This document shows, one piece after another, positions 42,260 to 55,035 of a stretch of 57,139 nt of DNA; the first letter of the stretch is position 1, and every line of letters begins with the position of its first letter. Below the pieces are notes generated by a model that did not search any database, was not told the origin of the DNA, and was given only the letters and a program-made list of their open reading frames with translations. This stretch comes from Propionibacteriales bacterium (GTDB lineage: Bacteria; Actinomycetota; Actinomycetes; Propionibacteriales; Nocardioidaceae): contig JAICMS010000003.1 of the NCBI GenBank assembly GCA_025929075.1, positions 1-57,139 on the forward strand, read 5' to 3'. The position numbers and the translations under genes are program-made.

Positions 42260-42397
42260 CTAGGCGCTGAGCCGGCTGCGACCCTTGCGCCGCCGGTTGG
42301 CCAGGATGGCGCGGCCTGCCCGCGTCCGCATCCGCAGACGGAATCCGTGGGTCTTGTGCCGACGACGGTTGTTCGGCTGGAACGTGCGCTTGCTCAC
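42260..42397 (-). CDS. rpmH: 50S ribosomal protein bL34
   Basis: A 45-aa protein: starts with [19 protein letters not shown] and ends with [12 protein letters not shown], as in all bL34. GTG start at 42397, TAG stop at 42260. It is the first gene of the leftward rpmH-rnpA-yidD-yidC-jag-rsmG-parAB run. Confidence 0.97.
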   Translation of the reverse strand: MSKRTFQPNNRRRHKTHGFRLRMRTRAGRAILANRRRKGRSRLSA

Positions 42398-42987
42398 GGG
42401 TCAACGACTCCCACCTCTGGGCTGCCCACGGCAGCCGGGCTCACCGGGCGGCCGGTTCGAACAGCACCGCCCATTCGCACGCCACGACTTGTCGACAAAT
42501 CGACTCGTCGACGAGTCTCCCCAACCGGAGCGTCCCGGCAACGGTCTCGGCGAACCGAGCGGTCCCAAAAACCGCGATCTCGGCCAGTGGCTTGCGAACA
42601 TGCGGCAGTGGTCGACGCCACGCCAACCGGCCCAACGGTACGCGGTCGGCAACGTTGGAGCAAACCGCGGCGAGGGCGTCCCGAACGGGCGCGACCGGGC
42701 CTTGGGTCGGCCGCTCGAAGCGAAGTGTGATGGACGAAGTCGGCGATCCGACGACGACACGCCGAGAGACTCGCCGTACGGTCAAAGAAATCTGGCTCCA
42801 CCTGTGGAGAACCGGTTGAACCGACCCGAGGATTGTTGTTAGCGTCCGGCGGCACCGACGTTTTTCCCCGCCGCTGGCACCGGCACCTCGGGGCTCTGGT
42901 TCGACATCGTGCGCGCCTGCTCAGTGTGCACAGCCTGTGGACAAGCGTGTGGACGCTTCTCTCCGCGGGTCCTCGACGAGATGGTGG
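42398..42987. other. rpmH-dnaA intergenic region with DnaA-box-like sites
   Basis: 590 bp with no supportable gene. DnaA-box-like sequences on either strand: TTGTCGACAA (42489-42498), TGTGGAGAA (42803-42811), a perfect TGTGGACAA (42936-42944) and TGTGGACGC (42948-42956). The last two lie directly upstream of dnaA, where DnaA could autoregulate. Several GTCGAC repeats occur near 42490-42512. The rpmH and dnaA promoters must be here but I cannot assign them. Confidence 0.65.
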
Positions 42988-44409
42988 GTGGTGTCCGTGC
43001 TGGCTGAAGGCGTCGATCTGGACAAGGTCTGGGCCGCTCTTCCCGACAAGCTCCCCGGTAGCGCCAAGGCTTGGATCACCTCGTCCCGGCCGGTGACGAT
43101 CCACGAGAACAGTTTCATCGTCGCCGTACCGAACGACTTCGTCCGCAACCAGATGGAGTCCCGGCTGCGCCCTGGCATCGAAGAGGCGATCAGCAAGGAC
43201 CTCGACCAGCAGCTGCGGCTCAGCGTCACCGTCGACAAGGAGCTGGCCGGCACCGACGGCGTCGACACCCTCGACGAGACCGACGACTCCCCGCTACTGG
43301 CGGCCACCGCCCCGGCCGTTGCCCACCTGAGCTCCCACAACGGCCAGCCGCCGGCGAGCTGGAGCGAGCGCGACACCCGGCTCAACCCCAAGTACGTCTT
43401 CGACACCTTCGTGATCGGTGCCTCGAATCGGTTCGCGCATGCCGCTGCCGTCGCCGCAGCCGAGGCTCCCGGCCACGCCTACAACCCGCTGCTGGTGTAC
43501 GGCGAGTCCGGACTCGGCAAGACCCACCTCCTGCACGCGATCGGGCATTACGTCCGCAGCCTCTACACCGCCGCCCGGGTCCGCTACGTCAGCAGCGAGG
43601 AGTTCACCAACGACTTCATCAATGCCATCCGCGACGACAAGGCCGCCGGCTTCCAGCGCCGATACCGCGAGATGGACGTGCTGCTGATAGACGACATCCA
43701 GTTCCTCGAGGGCAAGATCCAGACCCAGGAGGAGTTCTTCCACACCTTCAACACGCTCCACAACGCCAACAAGCAGATCGTTATCACCTCCGACCGACCC
43801 CCCAAGCGCCTGGAGGCGCTCGAGGACCGACTGCGGAACCGGTTCGAGTGGGGGCTGATCACCGACGTCCAGCCGCCCGACCTGGAAACCCGGATCGCGA
43901 TCTTGTCCAAGAAGGCAGCAACCGAACGGCTTTCCGTGCCGCTCGAGGCGCTGGAGTTCATCGCCAGCCGGATCCAGACCAACATCCGTGAGCTCGAAGG
44001 TGCGCTGATCCGGGTGACGGCCTTCGCCAACCTCAACCGCCAACCGGTCGACCTGTCGCTCACCGAGATGGTCCTGAAGGATCTCATCCCCGAGGGCGGC
44101 GAACCGGACATCACGCCCGCAACGATCATCGCCCAGACCGCCGCCTACTTCGGGCTGTCGATCGACGATCTGTGCGGCACCAGTCGCAGCCGGGTGCTTG
44201 TCAGCGCCCGCCAGATCGCGATGTACCTGTGCCGCGAGCTGACCGAGATGTCGCTGCCGAAGATCGGCCAGCAGTTCGGCGGCCGCGACCACACCACCGT
44301 CATGCACGCGGACCGGAAGATCCGCCAGCTGATGGCCGAGCGACGCAGCGTCTACAACCAGGTCAGCGAGCTCACCAACCGGATCAAGCACCAGGCACAC
44401 CAGCAGTGA
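42988..44409 (+). CDS. dnaA: Chromosomal replication initiator DnaA
   Basis: About 473 aa. Domain I ([20 protein letters not shown]...), a short variable linker, an AAA+ domain with Walker A GESGLGKT (about 172-179) and Walker [10 protein letters not shown] (about 232), and domain IV with the DNA-binding signature [15 protein letters not shown] (about 431-445). It binds DnaA boxes and opens oriC. The frame is open back to 42937, but that part is DnaA-box DNA, so one of the GTGs at 42988-42997 is the start; which one is uncertain. Confidence 0.97.
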   Translation: MVSVLAEGVDLDKVWAALPDKLPGSAKAWITSSRPVTIHENSFIVAVPNDFVRNQMESRLRPGIEEAISKDLDQQLRLSVTVDKELAGTDGVDTLDETDDSPLLAATAPAVAHLSSHNGQPPASWSERDTRLNPKYVFDTFVIGASNRFAHAAAVAAAEAPGHAYNPLLVYGESGLGKTHLLHAIGHYVRSLYTAARVRYVSSEEFTNDFINAIRDDKAAGFQRRYREMDVLLIDDIQFLEGKIQTQEEFFHTFNTLHNANKQIVITSDRPPKRLEALEDRLRNRFEWGLITDVQPPDLETRIAILSKKAATERLSVPLEALEFIASRIQTNIRELEGALIRVTAFANLNRQPVDLSLTEMVLKDLIPEGGEPDITPATIIAQTAAYFGLSIDDLCGTSRSRVLVSARQIAMYLCRELTEMSLPKIGQQFGGRDHTTVMHADRKIRQLMAERRSVYNQVSELTNRIKHQAHQQ

Positions 44410-44872
44410 CCGTCCCGACTGCCGGCCGGGCTCGCTCCGGCCGGGCGGCATGCCGTGTCGCTGACGACCGGCCGCAGTTCCTATATAGGGGTGAGCCCGA
44501 CGTATCGGACGAGCGCACATCCTGGGGACAACGCTGTGGAACACCCGGAGGACGAACGGCCGACAGCTGTGGAGACCTGGGTACGGCGACAGGTGGGTCC
44601 GATGGCGAATCACAGGGCGGTGAACCGGGCGGCGCCGCGCACACAGGCTGTCAACAGGCCCGCAACGCCGCCCACCTGGGCCGATGCCGGTTCTCCACAC
44701 TGTCCACAATTGCTACGGACCTGATGGAAGGGACATTCAGCAGACGAGCATCCAAGTCTGCCGAGCGCCGGGCTGGGGACAACCGTCACAGCGGCGCTGC
44801 GGCCCGCTCCCCGTCCTGCCCACGGAGAGCGGGCCGTGGCAGGATGCAGGCCAGGCAAGGAGGCACCGCAAC
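44410..44872. other. Probable replication origin (oriC), dnaA-dnaN interval
   Basis: 463 bp without a gene. DnaA-box-like sites (consensus TTGTCCACA, either strand): TGGGGACAA (44523-44531), TGTGGAACA (44535-44543), TGTGGAGAC (44568-44576), TTCTCCACA (44691-44699), CTGTCCACA (44700-44708) and TGGGGACAA (44774-44782). An AT-rich palindrome CCTATATAGG lies at 44480-44489. Streptomyces and Mycobacterium have oriC in this interval. None of the boxes is a perfect consensus. Confidence 0.8.
44422..44444 (+). terminator. Hairpin after dnaA
   Basis: 8-bp GC stem (CCGGCCGG both arms) around a 7-nt loop, 13 bp past the dnaA stop. No U-tract; termination is possible but unproven. Confidence 0.35.
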
Positions 44873-46021
44873 GTGAAGTTCCGAGTCGACCGTGACGTCC
44901 TGGCTGACGCCGTGGCCTGGACAGCGCGCAGCATCCCCGCGCGCCCGGGGACGATCCCCCAACTGGCCGGCATCTTGATGGTCGCGGGGCCGGACGGGTT
45001 GGAGCTCAGCGGGTTCGACTACGAGACCTCCGCGCATGCCCAGTTGCCGGTCGAGGTGGCCGACGAAGGCAAGGCGTTGATCTCGGGCCGGCTGCTCGCC
45101 GACATCTGCCGCGCCCTGCCGGACCGGCCCGTCGACGTCAGCATGGACGGCGCCAAGGTCAGCCTGACCTGTGGGAGTTCCCGGTTCAGCATGCAGACGA
45201 TGCCCGTCGAGGACTATCCCGCGCTGCCCGAGCTGCCACCCGTGGTCGGCAGTGTCGACGGCGATGCGTTCGCGGCAGCGGTCGCCCAGGCCGTCACCGC
45301 CGCCGGACGAGACGACATGCTGCCGGTGCTGACCGGCGTCAAGCTCGAGATCGAGGGCGCCACGATCTCGCTCCTGGCCACCGACAGGTTCCGGCTCAGC
45401 CTGCGTGAGCTCGACTGGCGTCCCGAGCAGAATGAGTTCTCCGCCAACGCGCTGGTGCCGGCCAAGGTGCTCGGCGACACCGCCCGGTCGCTGACGGGCG
45501 GCTCCGCGCTGCAGGTCGCGCTCGCTGCCGACGGTGGCGGCAGCGACGGGCTGATCGGGTTCTCCTGGACGGCCGGGGGCAGCGACCGACGGACGACAAC
45601 CCGCCTTATCGATGGGTCGTTCCCGAACGTCCGCCAGCTGTTTCCCGCGACCTCGGAAACGACGGCCGTCGTCGAGGTTGCGGCGCTCGTCGAGGCAGTG
45701 CGGCGGGTTTCGCTCGTCGCGGGCCGCAACACACCGATCCGGCTCACTTTCAGCGATGCCCAGGTGTCGCTCGAGGCCGGAAACGGCGAGGAGGCACAGG
45801 CGTCGGAGTCGCTCGACGCCGCGCTGGACGGCGAGCCGATCACGATTGGGTTCAACCCGACGTACCTCCTGGACGGGCTCGGGGCGATCACCGGCTCCCA
45901 CGTCCATGTCGCGATGACCCTCCCGGCGCGCCCCGCCGCGTTTGCGGGGATGCCCGGCGAGGACGCCGAGCCCGACCTGCAGTTCCGTTACCTGCTGATG
46001 CCGTTGCGGATGCAGGGCTGA
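44873..46021 (+). CDS. dnaN: DNA polymerase III sliding clamp (beta)
   Basis: 382 aa, three clamp domains. It starts VKFRVDRDVLADAVAWTARSIPARP, with IEGATISLLATDRFRLSLRELDW in the second domain and FRYLLMPLRM at the end. It tethers polymerase and repair proteins to DNA. The GTG at 44873 has a strong AAGGAGG (44857-44863); a longer frame to 44684 runs into the origin region and is rejected. Confidence 0.97.
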   Translation: MKFRVDRDVLADAVAWTARSIPARPGTIPQLAGILMVAGPDGLELSGFDYETSAHAQLPVEVADEGKALISGRLLADICRALPDRPVDVSMDGAKVSLTCGSSRFSMQTMPVEDYPALPELPPVVGSVDGDAFAAAVAQAVTAAGRDDMLPVLTGVKLEIEGATISLLATDRFRLSLRELDWRPEQNEFSANALVPAKVLGDTARSLTGGSALQVALAADGGGSDGLIGFSWTAGGSDRRTTTRLIDGSFPNVRQLFPATSETTAVVEVAALVEAVRRVSLVAGRNTPIRLTFSDAQVSLEAGNGEEAQASESLDAALDGEPITIGFNPTYLLDGLGAITGSHVHVAMTLPARPAAFAGMPGEDAEPDLQFRYLLMPLRMQG

Positions 46022-46147
46022 CCGGACGCTCCCGACGCCTGTCGGTGTCCGTGCCAGGCTGAGAGACGAAGGCTGCCGACGCGAGGATGTCTGCTCCCGC
46101 GCAGCGGCTCCACTACCGCGGCGAAGCGCCCGGAGAGAGGACCAGCC

Positions 46148-47065
46148 ATGCACCTCGGACTCGTCGGACTGGGCAAGATGGGCGGCAATATGCGTCAGCG
46201 GTTGCGCGATGCCGGCCACACCGTCGTCGGCTACGACCGCAACCCCGATCTGCGTGACGCCGACAGCCTGGCAGCCATGGTCGACGCGCTTCCGGCACCG
46301 AGGGCGGTGTGGGTGATGGTGCCGGCTGGTGAGCCGACCCGGCAGACGATCGAGGAGCTGGCCGACCTCCTCGCCACGGGTGACGTGGTGGTCGACGGCG
46401 GCAACTCGCGATGGACAGACGACGCCATCCACGCAAGTAAGCTCGACGAGAAGGGGATCGGCTTCGTCGACTGCGGCGTGTCCGGCGGCGTATGGGGGCT
46501 CGAGAACGGCTACGCGCTGATGTGCGGCGGAGATGTCGAGCACGTGGCGATGGTCCAGCCCATCTTCGACGCGCTCAAGCCCGAGGGCGATTTCGGCTTC
46601 GTGCACGCGGGCGGGGTGGGAGCGGGGCACTTCGCCAAGATGGTCCACAACGGCATCGAGTACGGCATCATGCAGGCGTACGCCGAGGGCTGGGAGCTCC
46701 TGCAGAAGGTCGACCTGGTCGACAACGTGACCGAGGCCTTCCGGTCCTGGCGTCAGGGGACTGTCATCCGGTCCTGGTTGCTCGACCTGCTGGTCGCCGC
46801 GCTCGACGAGGACGACAACCTCGACCACATCAGCGGCTACGCCGAGGACTCCGGAGAGGGCCGCTGGACCATCGAGGCCGCGATCGACAACGCCGTGCCG
46901 ATGCACGCGATCACGGCCGCGCTCTACAACCGGTTCCAGTCCCGTCAGGACGACTCGCCGGCCATGAAGGCGGTCTCCGCGATGCGCAACCAGTTCGGCG
47001 GCCACGCGGTGCGCGCCGGTGGCGGACCGCAGGCGACACCGTCGGCCGACATCGAGCACTCCTGA
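46148..47065 (+). CDS. gnd: 6-phosphogluconate dehydrogenase, short (GndA) form
   Basis: 305 aa. N-terminal [15 protein letters not shown] Rossmann motif, [35 protein letters not shown], and [23 protein letters not shown] with the catalytic Lys. It belongs to the about-300-aa class, probably decarboxylating 6-phosphogluconate to ribulose-5-phosphate. The ATG at 46148 has GAGAGGA upstream. A gnd gene between dnaN and recF is the Streptomyces arrangement. Confidence 0.95.
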   Translation: MHLGLVGLGKMGGNMRQRLRDAGHTVVGYDRNPDLRDADSLAAMVDALPAPRAVWVMVPAGEPTRQTIEELADLLATGDVVVDGGNSRWTDDAIHASKLDEKGIGFVDCGVSGGVWGLENGYALMCGGDVEHVAMVQPIFDALKPEGDFGFVHAGGVGAGHFAKMVHNGIEYGIMQAYAEGWELLQKVDLVDNVTEAFRSWRQGTVIRSWLLDLLVAALDEDDNLDHISGYAEDSGEGRWTIEAAIDNAVPMHAITAALYNRFQSRQDDSPAMKAVSAMRNQFGGHAVRAGGGPQATPSADIEHS

Positions 47066-47075
47066 CCCGTCTGCC

Positions 47076-48227
47076 GTGCACGTCGCACGCTTGTCACTCG
47101 TCGACTTCCGGTCCTACCCGGCCGTCGACCTCGACCTGGCGCGCGGTGTCTCCGCCTTCGTCGGACCAAACGGCCAGGGCAAGACCAATCTCGTCGAGGC
47201 TGTCGACTACCTGGCGACCGGGTCATCGCATCGGGTGGCTGGCGACCAGCCGCTGGTCAGGGTCGGCGCCGAGCGGGCCGTCCTGCGTGCCGTCGTACGC
47301 CGAGAGGACCGGGAGATCCTCGCCGAACTCGAGATCAACCCGGGTCGGTCCAATCGAGCCCGACTCAACCGGACCGCGCTGCCGCGCAGCCGCGACCTTC
47401 TCGGCGTCCTGCGGACCGTCGTGTTCTCCCCCGAGGACCTGGCGCTGGTCAAGGGCGACCCCGGCGAGCGGCGCAGGTTCCTCGACGACCTTCTCGTCGC
47501 GCGACAGCCGCGGTTCGCTGGAGTCCGGGCCGACTACGAGCGCATCCTCAAGCAGCGCACCACCTTGTTGAAGACGGCAGCCGGCCGGTCGGGCGGCCCC
47601 CGGCGCGTCGGGGCGGCGGACCTCTCGACGTTGGATGTCTGGGACGCCCATCTCGCGACCGCCGGGTCGGAGCTGCTGTCGGCCCGGCTGCAGCTGGCGG
47701 CCGAGCTCGCCCCGCACGTCCAGCGCCACTACGCCGACCTGGCTCAGTCGGTCCCGAAAGCGGCCGGCGGCAACGACGTCGAGCTCGACTACCGCGCGTC
47801 GGTCCCGGGCACCGACGCGGCGGCGACACGAGAGGTGCTCGCCGAGGCCATGCTTGCCGAGTTGGAGCGACGCCGGTCCGAGGAGCTCGACCGCGGAGTG
47901 ACGCTGGTCGGGCCGCACCGGGACGACGTGGTGCTGGCCATCGGTGCGATGCCCGCCCGCGGCTATGCGAGCCACGGCGAGTCGTGGTCGCTGGCGCTCG
48001 CCCTGCGGCTGGCCGCCTTCGAGCTGCTGCGCGAGGAGGGCGACGACCCCGTGCTGGTCCTCGATGACGTCTTCGCCGAGCTCGACGACCTCCGTCGTGG
48101 CCGGCTCGCCATGTTGGTCGCCAAGACCGAGCAGGTGCTGGTCACGGCCGCGGTGGCGGCCGACGTCCCCGAGGATCTGGTGGAGCACCGGTTCGACGTG
48201 AGGGCGGGGGAGGTGAGCCGTGTCTGA
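47076..48227 (+). CDS. recF: DNA replication/repair protein RecF
   Basis: 383 aa. Walker A GPNGQGKT (30-37), the SMC-type signature [13 protein letters not shown] region and [12 protein letters not shown] Walker B. It helps load RecA at gaps and stalled forks. GTG at 47076 ([21 protein letters not shown]); an earlier frame overlaps gnd and is rejected. Its stop overlaps the DciA GTG by 8 bp. Confidence 0.96.
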   Translation: MHVARLSLVDFRSYPAVDLDLARGVSAFVGPNGQGKTNLVEAVDYLATGSSHRVAGDQPLVRVGAERAVLRAVVRREDREILAELEINPGRSNRARLNRTALPRSRDLLGVLRTVVFSPEDLALVKGDPGERRRFLDDLLVARQPRFAGVRADYERILKQRTTLLKTAAGRSGGPRRVGAADLSTLDVWDAHLATAGSELLSARLQLAAELAPHVQRHYADLAQSVPKAAGGNDVELDYRASVPGTDAAATREVLAEAMLAELERRRSEELDRGVTLVGPHRDDVVLAIGAMPARGYASHGESWSLALALRLAAFELLREEGDDPVLVLDDVFAELDDLRRGRLAMLVAKTEQVLVTAAVAADVPEDLVEHRFDVRAGEVSRV

Positions 48228-48762
48228 GGAGCAGCCGCCCCCTGTCGCGGACCACGCCGACGGCCATGACCCGACCGGTCTGGAGGCCGCCAGAAGTCTG
48301 GCGGCAGGTGTTCGCCGTACGGCGAGGAAGCGGCGCGCCGCCCGACGTGACCGTCGCGCCGGCGGGACGGTTGAGCCGGAGTTCTCCGGCGCCCACCCGG
48401 ACGCTCGCGACCCCGCGCTGCTCGGATCGGCGCTCGACCAGCTGCTGGCCGACCGCGGCTGGGACCGACAAGTGGCCGACCACGCGGTGTATGCCAAGTG
48501 GTCGCACATCGTCGGCAGCGAGGTGGCCGCCCACTGCACTCCCGAGCAGTTCGCGGACGCCAAGCTGACGATCCGAACCGACTCCACCGCCTGGGCTACC
48601 CAGCTTCGGCTGCTGGCTCCGAATGTCGTGGCCAGGCTCAACGAGGTGCTCGGCGACGGGAGCGTCACCCGGATCGACGTCGTCGGCCCGGCAGGCCCTT
48701 CGTGGCGGCACGGCCGACGGTCGGTGCGGGGGGGTCGGGGCGCGGGCGACACGTACGGCTGA
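48220..48762 (+). CDS. DciA-like protein (DUF721), helicase-loading factor
   Basis: 180 aa. A basic, disordered N-terminal half ([18 protein letters not shown]) precedes the DUF721 KH-like core: [68 protein letters not shown]. DciA is thought to be the ancestral loader of DnaB, which fits the absence of DnaC in actinobacteria. GTG at 48220 overlaps the recF stop. In Streptomyces it is also between recF and gyrB. Confidence 0.9.
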   Translation: MSEEQPPPVADHADGHDPTGLEAARSLAAGVRRTARKRRAARRDRRAGGTVEPEFSGAHPDARDPALLGSALDQLLADRGWDRQVADHAVYAKWSHIVGSEVAAHCTPEQFADAKLTIRTDSTAWATQLRLLAPNVVARLNEVLGDGSVTRIDVVGPAGPSWRHGRRSVRGGRGAGDTYG

Positions 48763-49156
48763 GTCGGCGTTGGGATCGGTGGTCAGTGGTGGTGCCAGAG
48801 TGCTGACAGGGCCCGCAATGGCATGAGGGCGCATGGTGGACCTTGGCGGCCTGCTGTTCGGGCCTGCCAGCAGGCCTGCACCGCCCAGGAGGGGCAGTTC
48901 TGTGTTCATCCGACCCTCGATTCCGGTGGACGACCGCCCCTGATCGGGCTCTGGTTGGCCTATACTGAAACAGCCAAAAGAGGCCGCGTTTCACGCCAGC
49001 CGGGGCCCCGTCGCCTGTGCGACAAGGGTTGCCATTGGGCTCGGCGGGCGGCCTTCGTGCTGAGTGGGGCCTGTCTCGACCGTCGAGCCGGGCGCTGCGG
49101 AGAGGCAGCCTGCCGCGCCGGCCCGGCGCCCGTGTCGAGACCTGGAGGTCAACCGC
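48763..49156. other. dciA-gyrB intergenic region
   Basis: 394 bp. A TATACT -10-like hexamer at 48961-48966 is the best gyrB promoter candidate; a -35 is not convincing. Otherwise no gene or repeat is seen. A long open frame into gyrB begins here but lacks a ribosome-binding site. Confidence 0.55.
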
Positions 49157-51223
<2,067 letters not shown>

Positions 51224-51278
51224 CCCGTGCGCTGGGCGTGCTCAGTGCTCCTGATCGCGACGACGAGGGGAAGCCTCG

Positions 51279-53987
51279 GTGACTGACGACATCACCACCA
51301 CTCCGGAGAGCCCGGGCGGCCGGGTCGAGCCGGTCGAGCTGCAGACCGAGATGCAGCGGGCCTACATCGACTACGCGATGGCGGTCATCGTCGGGCGCGC
51401 GCTACCCGACGTACGCGACGGGTTGAAGCCGGTCCATCGCCGTGTCCTCTACGCGATGTACGACGGCGGCTACCGCCCGGAGCGGGGCTTCTCCAAGTGC
51501 TCCCGGGTCGTCGGCGACGTGATGGGGCAGTACCACCCGCACGGCGATGGCGCGATCTACGACACCCTCGTGCGGCTCAGCCAGTCCTGGGTCATGCGCG
51601 CGCCCCTCGTCGCCGGCCAAGGCAACTTCGGCTCCCCGGGCAACGACCGCCCAGCAGCCATGAGGTACACCGAGTGTCGGATGGCGCCGCTGGCGATGGA
51701 GATGGTCCGCGACATCGACGAGGACACCGTCGACTTCCGGCCCAACTACGACGGGCGCAGCCAGGAGCCGGTGCTGCTGCCATCCCGCTTCCCGAACCTC
51801 CTCGTCAACGGCTCGGCTGGCATCGCTGTCGGGATGGCGACCAATATCCCGCCACACAACCTGCGCGAGGTGGCCGCCGGCGTCCACTGGGCGCTCGAGC
51901 ACCCGGACGCGACGCGTGAGGAGCTGCTGGCTGCGTTGCTCGAGAGGATCAAGGGGCCGGACTTCCCCATGGGCGCCTTGATCGTGGGCACGTCTGGCAT
52001 CGAACAGGCCTACCGCACCGGTCGCGGTTCTGTCATGATGCGCGCGGTTGTCGACGTCGAGGAGGACGCCAAGGGCCGCACCAACCTCGTGATCACCGAG
52101 CTTCCCTATCAGGTGAACCCCGACAACCTGGCCCTGAAGATCGCTGATCTTGCCGTCACCGGCCGGGTTCAGGGGATCGCCGACGTCCGCGACGACTCGT
52201 CATCGCGGACGGGGCAGCGGCTCGTCGTCGTACTCAAGCGCGACGCTGTGGCGCGGGTGGTTCTCAACAACCTCTACAAGCACACCGAGCTCCAGCAGAA
52301 CTTCAGCTGCAACATGCTCGCGCTGGTCGACGACGTGCCGCGGACGCTGAGCCTCGACGCCTTCGTCACCAATTGGGTTGCCCACCAGATCGACGTCATC
52401 CAGCGGCGGACGCGCTACCGGCTGCGGAAGGCCGAGGAGCAGGCGCACATCTACCGCGGCCTGGCCAAGGCGCTCGACGCGCTCGACGAGGTCATCGCAC
52501 TCATCCGTCGAAGCCAGACTGCCGATGAGGCCAGGAGCGGGCTGATCGCACTGCTCGACATCGACGAGGTGCAGGCCGTCGCGATCCTCGACATGCAGCT
52601 GCGCAAGCTCGCTGCGCTCGAGCGGCAGGCGATCATGGACCGGCTGGGCGAGCTCGAGCGCACCATCACTGACCTCAAGGCGATCCTCGCCGACGAGGCG
52701 CGGCAGCGCCAGATCGTCGGGCAGGAGTTGGCGGCGATCGTCGACAAGTTCGGCAACGACCGGCGTACGACGATCATCCCCGGCGAGGGCGATCTGTCGA
52801 TGGAGGACCTGATCCCCGACGAGGAGGTCGTGGTCACGATCACCCGCGGCGGCTACGCCAAGCGGACGAGGGCCGACCTCTACCGGCTGCAGAACCGGGG
52901 TGGCAAGGGTGTCCGCGGTGCCTCGCTGCGCGCCGATGATGTCGTCGAGCACTTCTTCGCCACCAGCAACCATCACTGGCTGCTGTTCTTCACGACCGCC
53001 GGCAGGGTGTACCGGACCAAGGCCTATCACCTGCCGGAGTCGGCTCGGGACGCCCGCGGCAGCCACGTCGCCGGCCTGCTGTCCTTCCAGCCGGACGAGC
53101 AGATCGCCCAGGTGCTGGCCATCCGCGACTACGACAGCGCTCCGTACCTCGTGCTCGCCACCCGGCGCGGCCTGGTCAAGAAGACTCGGCTGACCGACTA
53201 CAACTCGCCGCGTCAGGCGGGGATCATCGCGATCAACTTCCGCGACGACGATGACGAGCTGATCGGCGCGGAGCTGGTCACCGCCGCCGACGACCTGCTG
53301 CTGGTCTCGCGCAAGGGACAGTCGATCCGCTTCCGCGCCGACGACGCCCAGCTGCGTCCGATGGGCCGGGCCACCAGCGGAGTCACCGGTATGCGGTTCC
53401 GCGGCGATGACGAGTTGCTGGCGATGTCGGTGGTCCGGGCGTACGTCGAGGAGGCGGCCGAATCGAGCGTCAGCGCCCCAGGCTCGGGCCTGGACACCGC
53501 CGGGATCTCGCCGCAGTACGTCTTCACGATGACCGAGGGCGGCTATGCCAAGCGCACCGACATCACCGACTACCGCCTGCAGAGCCGAGGCGGCCTCGGC
53601 ATCAAGACCATGAAGCAGGACGACGACCGTGGCGTCCTCGTCGGCGTGTCCATCGTCGAGGAGGGTGACGAGATCTTGTCGATCAAGGCCTCCGGCCAGG
53701 TCGTTCGCACCAAGATCACGAGCGAGGGCGCCAAGCCGTTGCGTCCGACCGGGCGCGACACCAAGGGCGTAATCTTTGTCGATGTCGGTGACGACGACTC
53801 GGTTGTCGCCATCGCGCGCAATACCGACCACGACGACGTCTCCGACGAACCGGTCGCAGACGTAGCCGCCGACCAGGCCGAGGCGACGCCGGACGCCGGA
53901 TTTGAGTCGCCAACCATGGTGCAGGACACTGGCTCAGACGCTCATGACGCCCCCGGCTCGGCGCCACCCGACGAGGAGCAGCCCTAG
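51279..53987 (+). CDS. gyrA: DNA gyrase subunit A
   Basis: 902 aa. Winged-helix/tower domain with catalytic Tyr130 ([10 protein letters not shown]) and a C-terminal beta-pinwheel with the GyrA-box region ([11 protein letters not shown]). The quinolone-resistance region reads [12 protein letters not shown], so the residue equivalent to E. coli Ser83 is Gly91, while Asp95 (Asp87 equivalent) is kept. An acidic tail of about 60 residues follows the pinwheel. GTG at 51279. Confidence 0.97.
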   Translation: MTDDITTTPESPGGRVEPVELQTEMQRAYIDYAMAVIVGRALPDVRDGLKPVHRRVLYAMYDGGYRPERGFSKCSRVVGDVMGQYHPHGDGAIYDTLVRLSQSWVMRAPLVAGQGNFGSPGNDRPAAMRYTECRMAPLAMEMVRDIDEDTVDFRPNYDGRSQEPVLLPSRFPNLLVNGSAGIAVGMATNIPPHNLREVAAGVHWALEHPDATREELLAALLERIKGPDFPMGALIVGTSGIEQAYRTGRGSVMMRAVVDVEEDAKGRTNLVITELPYQVNPDNLALKIADLAVTGRVQGIADVRDDSSSRTGQRLVVVLKRDAVARVVLNNLYKHTELQQNFSCNMLALVDDVPRTLSLDAFVTNWVAHQIDVIQRRTRYRLRKAEEQAHIYRGLAKALDALDEVIALIRRSQTADEARSGLIALLDIDEVQAVAILDMQLRKLAALERQAIMDRLGELERTITDLKAILADEARQRQIVGQELAAIVDKFGNDRRTTIIPGEGDLSMEDLIPDEEVVVTITRGGYAKRTRADLYRLQNRGGKGVRGASLRADDVVEHFFATSNHHWLLFFTTAGRVYRTKAYHLPESARDARGSHVAGLLSFQPDEQIAQVLAIRDYDSAPYLVLATRRGLVKKTRLTDYNSPRQAGIIAINFRDDDDELIGAELVTAADDLLLVSRKGQSIRFRADDAQLRPMGRATSGVTGMRFRGDDELLAMSVVRAYVEEAAESSVSAPGSGLDTAGISPQYVFTMTEGGYAKRTDITDYRLQSRGGLGIKTMKQDDDRGVLVGVSIVEEGDEILSIKASGQVVRTKITSEGAKPLRPTGRDTKGVIFVDVGDDDSVVAIARNTDHDDVSDEPVADVAADQAEATPDAGFESPTMVQDTGSDAHDAPGSAPPDEEQP

Positions 53988-54701
53988 ATGACGAACTCCG
54001 GCGACACCGGGCCGGTGGCCCCCCGCAGGCCGCTCGGCCAGCCGGTCGGCGCCGCCGACGCTCCCACGCAGGAGGCTCAGCGCTCGTCGTACGGCGACCG
54101 CGGCCGCACCTACAGCGTCGCCGACGCCCAGACCGGGACGACCGCACCGGTGCCGCCGACCGGGCAACCGGGCGGACCGGGGATACCGGGTGCCGCACCG
54201 GCGAGAGCGACCGGCGTGGCCGCCCCGCCCGGGGGCCATGCGACTGCCGACCGGGCGCGAGCCGACGCTGCCCGCCAGAAAGCTGCCGCCCGAGCTGCCC
54301 GCCGCTCAGCTGCCAATCGGCCGCGCCAGGTCCGGCGCGCGAAGCTGCGACTGACTCGCGTCGACCCCTGGTCGGTCACCAAGATTGCGTTCCTGCTGTC
54401 GATCGCCTTCGGCGTGATGTGCGTGGTGGCGGTGTTCCTGGTGTTCTCGATCTTGAGCGCTGCCGGCGTATGGGACCACGTCAACCAGAGCATCCAGCAG
54501 GTCGTCAGCGAGAGCCCCGGCAAGCAGTTCGACATCAAGCAGTACGTCGGCATGAGCCGGGTGATGGGTATCACGATGCTGATCAGCGTCGTCGACGTCG
54601 TGCTGATCACCGCGCTGGCCACCTTGGGCGCCTTCATCTACAACCTGGCCGCCGCCATGCTCGGTGGCCTTGAGGTCACCCTCGCCGAAGACCTCAACTA
54701 A
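53988..54701 (+). CDS. DUF3566 membrane protein
   Basis: 237 aa. A disordered Pro/Gly/Ala-rich and then Arg-rich N-terminal half precedes LRLTRVDPWSVTKIAFLLSIAFGVMCVVAVFLVF and a second helix pair with SRVMGITMLISVVDVVLITALATLGAFIYNLAAAMLGGLEVTL. This is the actinobacterial DUF3566 protein always found after gyrA (Rv0007 position); function unknown. ATG immediately after the gyrA stop TAG. Confidence 0.92.
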   Translation: MTNSGDTGPVAPRRPLGQPVGAADAPTQEAQRSSYGDRGRTYSVADAQTGTTAPVPPTGQPGGPGIPGAAPARATGVAAPPGGHATADRARADAARQKAAARAARRSAANRPRQVRRAKLRLTRVDPWSVTKIAFLLSIAFGVMCVVAVFLVFSILSAAGVWDHVNQSIQQVVSESPGKQFDIKQYVGMSRVMGITMLISVVDVVLITALATLGAFIYNLAAAMLGGLEVTLAEDLN

Positions 54702-54764
54702 CCCGGCTACTCTCCGGTCGGGTGGGCCGGCGGGCGACGAGTGCCGCTGCGCCCTTCGGGCCGC

Positions 54765-54829
54765 CTCGCGACTGGGAGGTTGCCGCGCGCTCAGAGCCCC
54801 GAAACTCGCGCTACCCTCCCACTCGCGAG
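54765..54829. repeat. Imperfect palindrome between DUF3566 and tRNA-Ile
   Basis: The left arm beginning CTCGCGACTGGGAGG (54765) and the right arm ending CCTCCCACTCGCGAG (54829) pair with a few mismatches. It lies in a 236-bp gap. Confidence 0.6.
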
Positions 54830-54886
54830 TGCTGGGACGGGTTCCGCGTCGGCGACAACCGGTTAGGGGGGCAGTCCGGCGGATGC

Positions 54887-54892
54887 GATAAT
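54887..54892 (+). promoter_or_regulatory. -10 element of the tRNA-Ile gene
   Basis: GATAAT matches the -10 consensus at five of six positions. The tRNA starts 45 nt later. The -35 (TTAGGG at about 17-18 bp) is poor. Confidence 0.45.
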
Positions 54893-54937
54893 GTCCCGAT
54901 GCCGCTGCGGCGGCCGACGGGCTGTCGCCCGCACTCC

Positions 54938-55011
54938 GGGCCTATAGCTCAGACGGTTAGAGCGCTTCCCTGATAAGGAAGAGGTCAGAGGTTCAAGTCC
55001 TCTTAGGCCCA
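54938..55011 (+). tRNA. tRNA-Ile (GAT)
   Basis: 74 nt: acceptor GGGCCTA/TAGGCCC, D arm TAGCTCAGACGGTTAGAGCG, anticodon loop CTGATAA (GAT), T arm GAGGTTCAAGTCCTC, discriminator A. No CCA is encoded (CTAGG follows), so the CCA-adding enzyme is required. Position after DUF3566 is usual. Confidence 0.97.
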
Positions 55012-55035
55012 CTAGGCGAACCACGCATGAGCACC

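Noticed and set aside
44786-47059. 757-aa minus-strand frame opposite dnaN and gnd
   Set aside because: Antisense shadow of two convincing genes; no domain.
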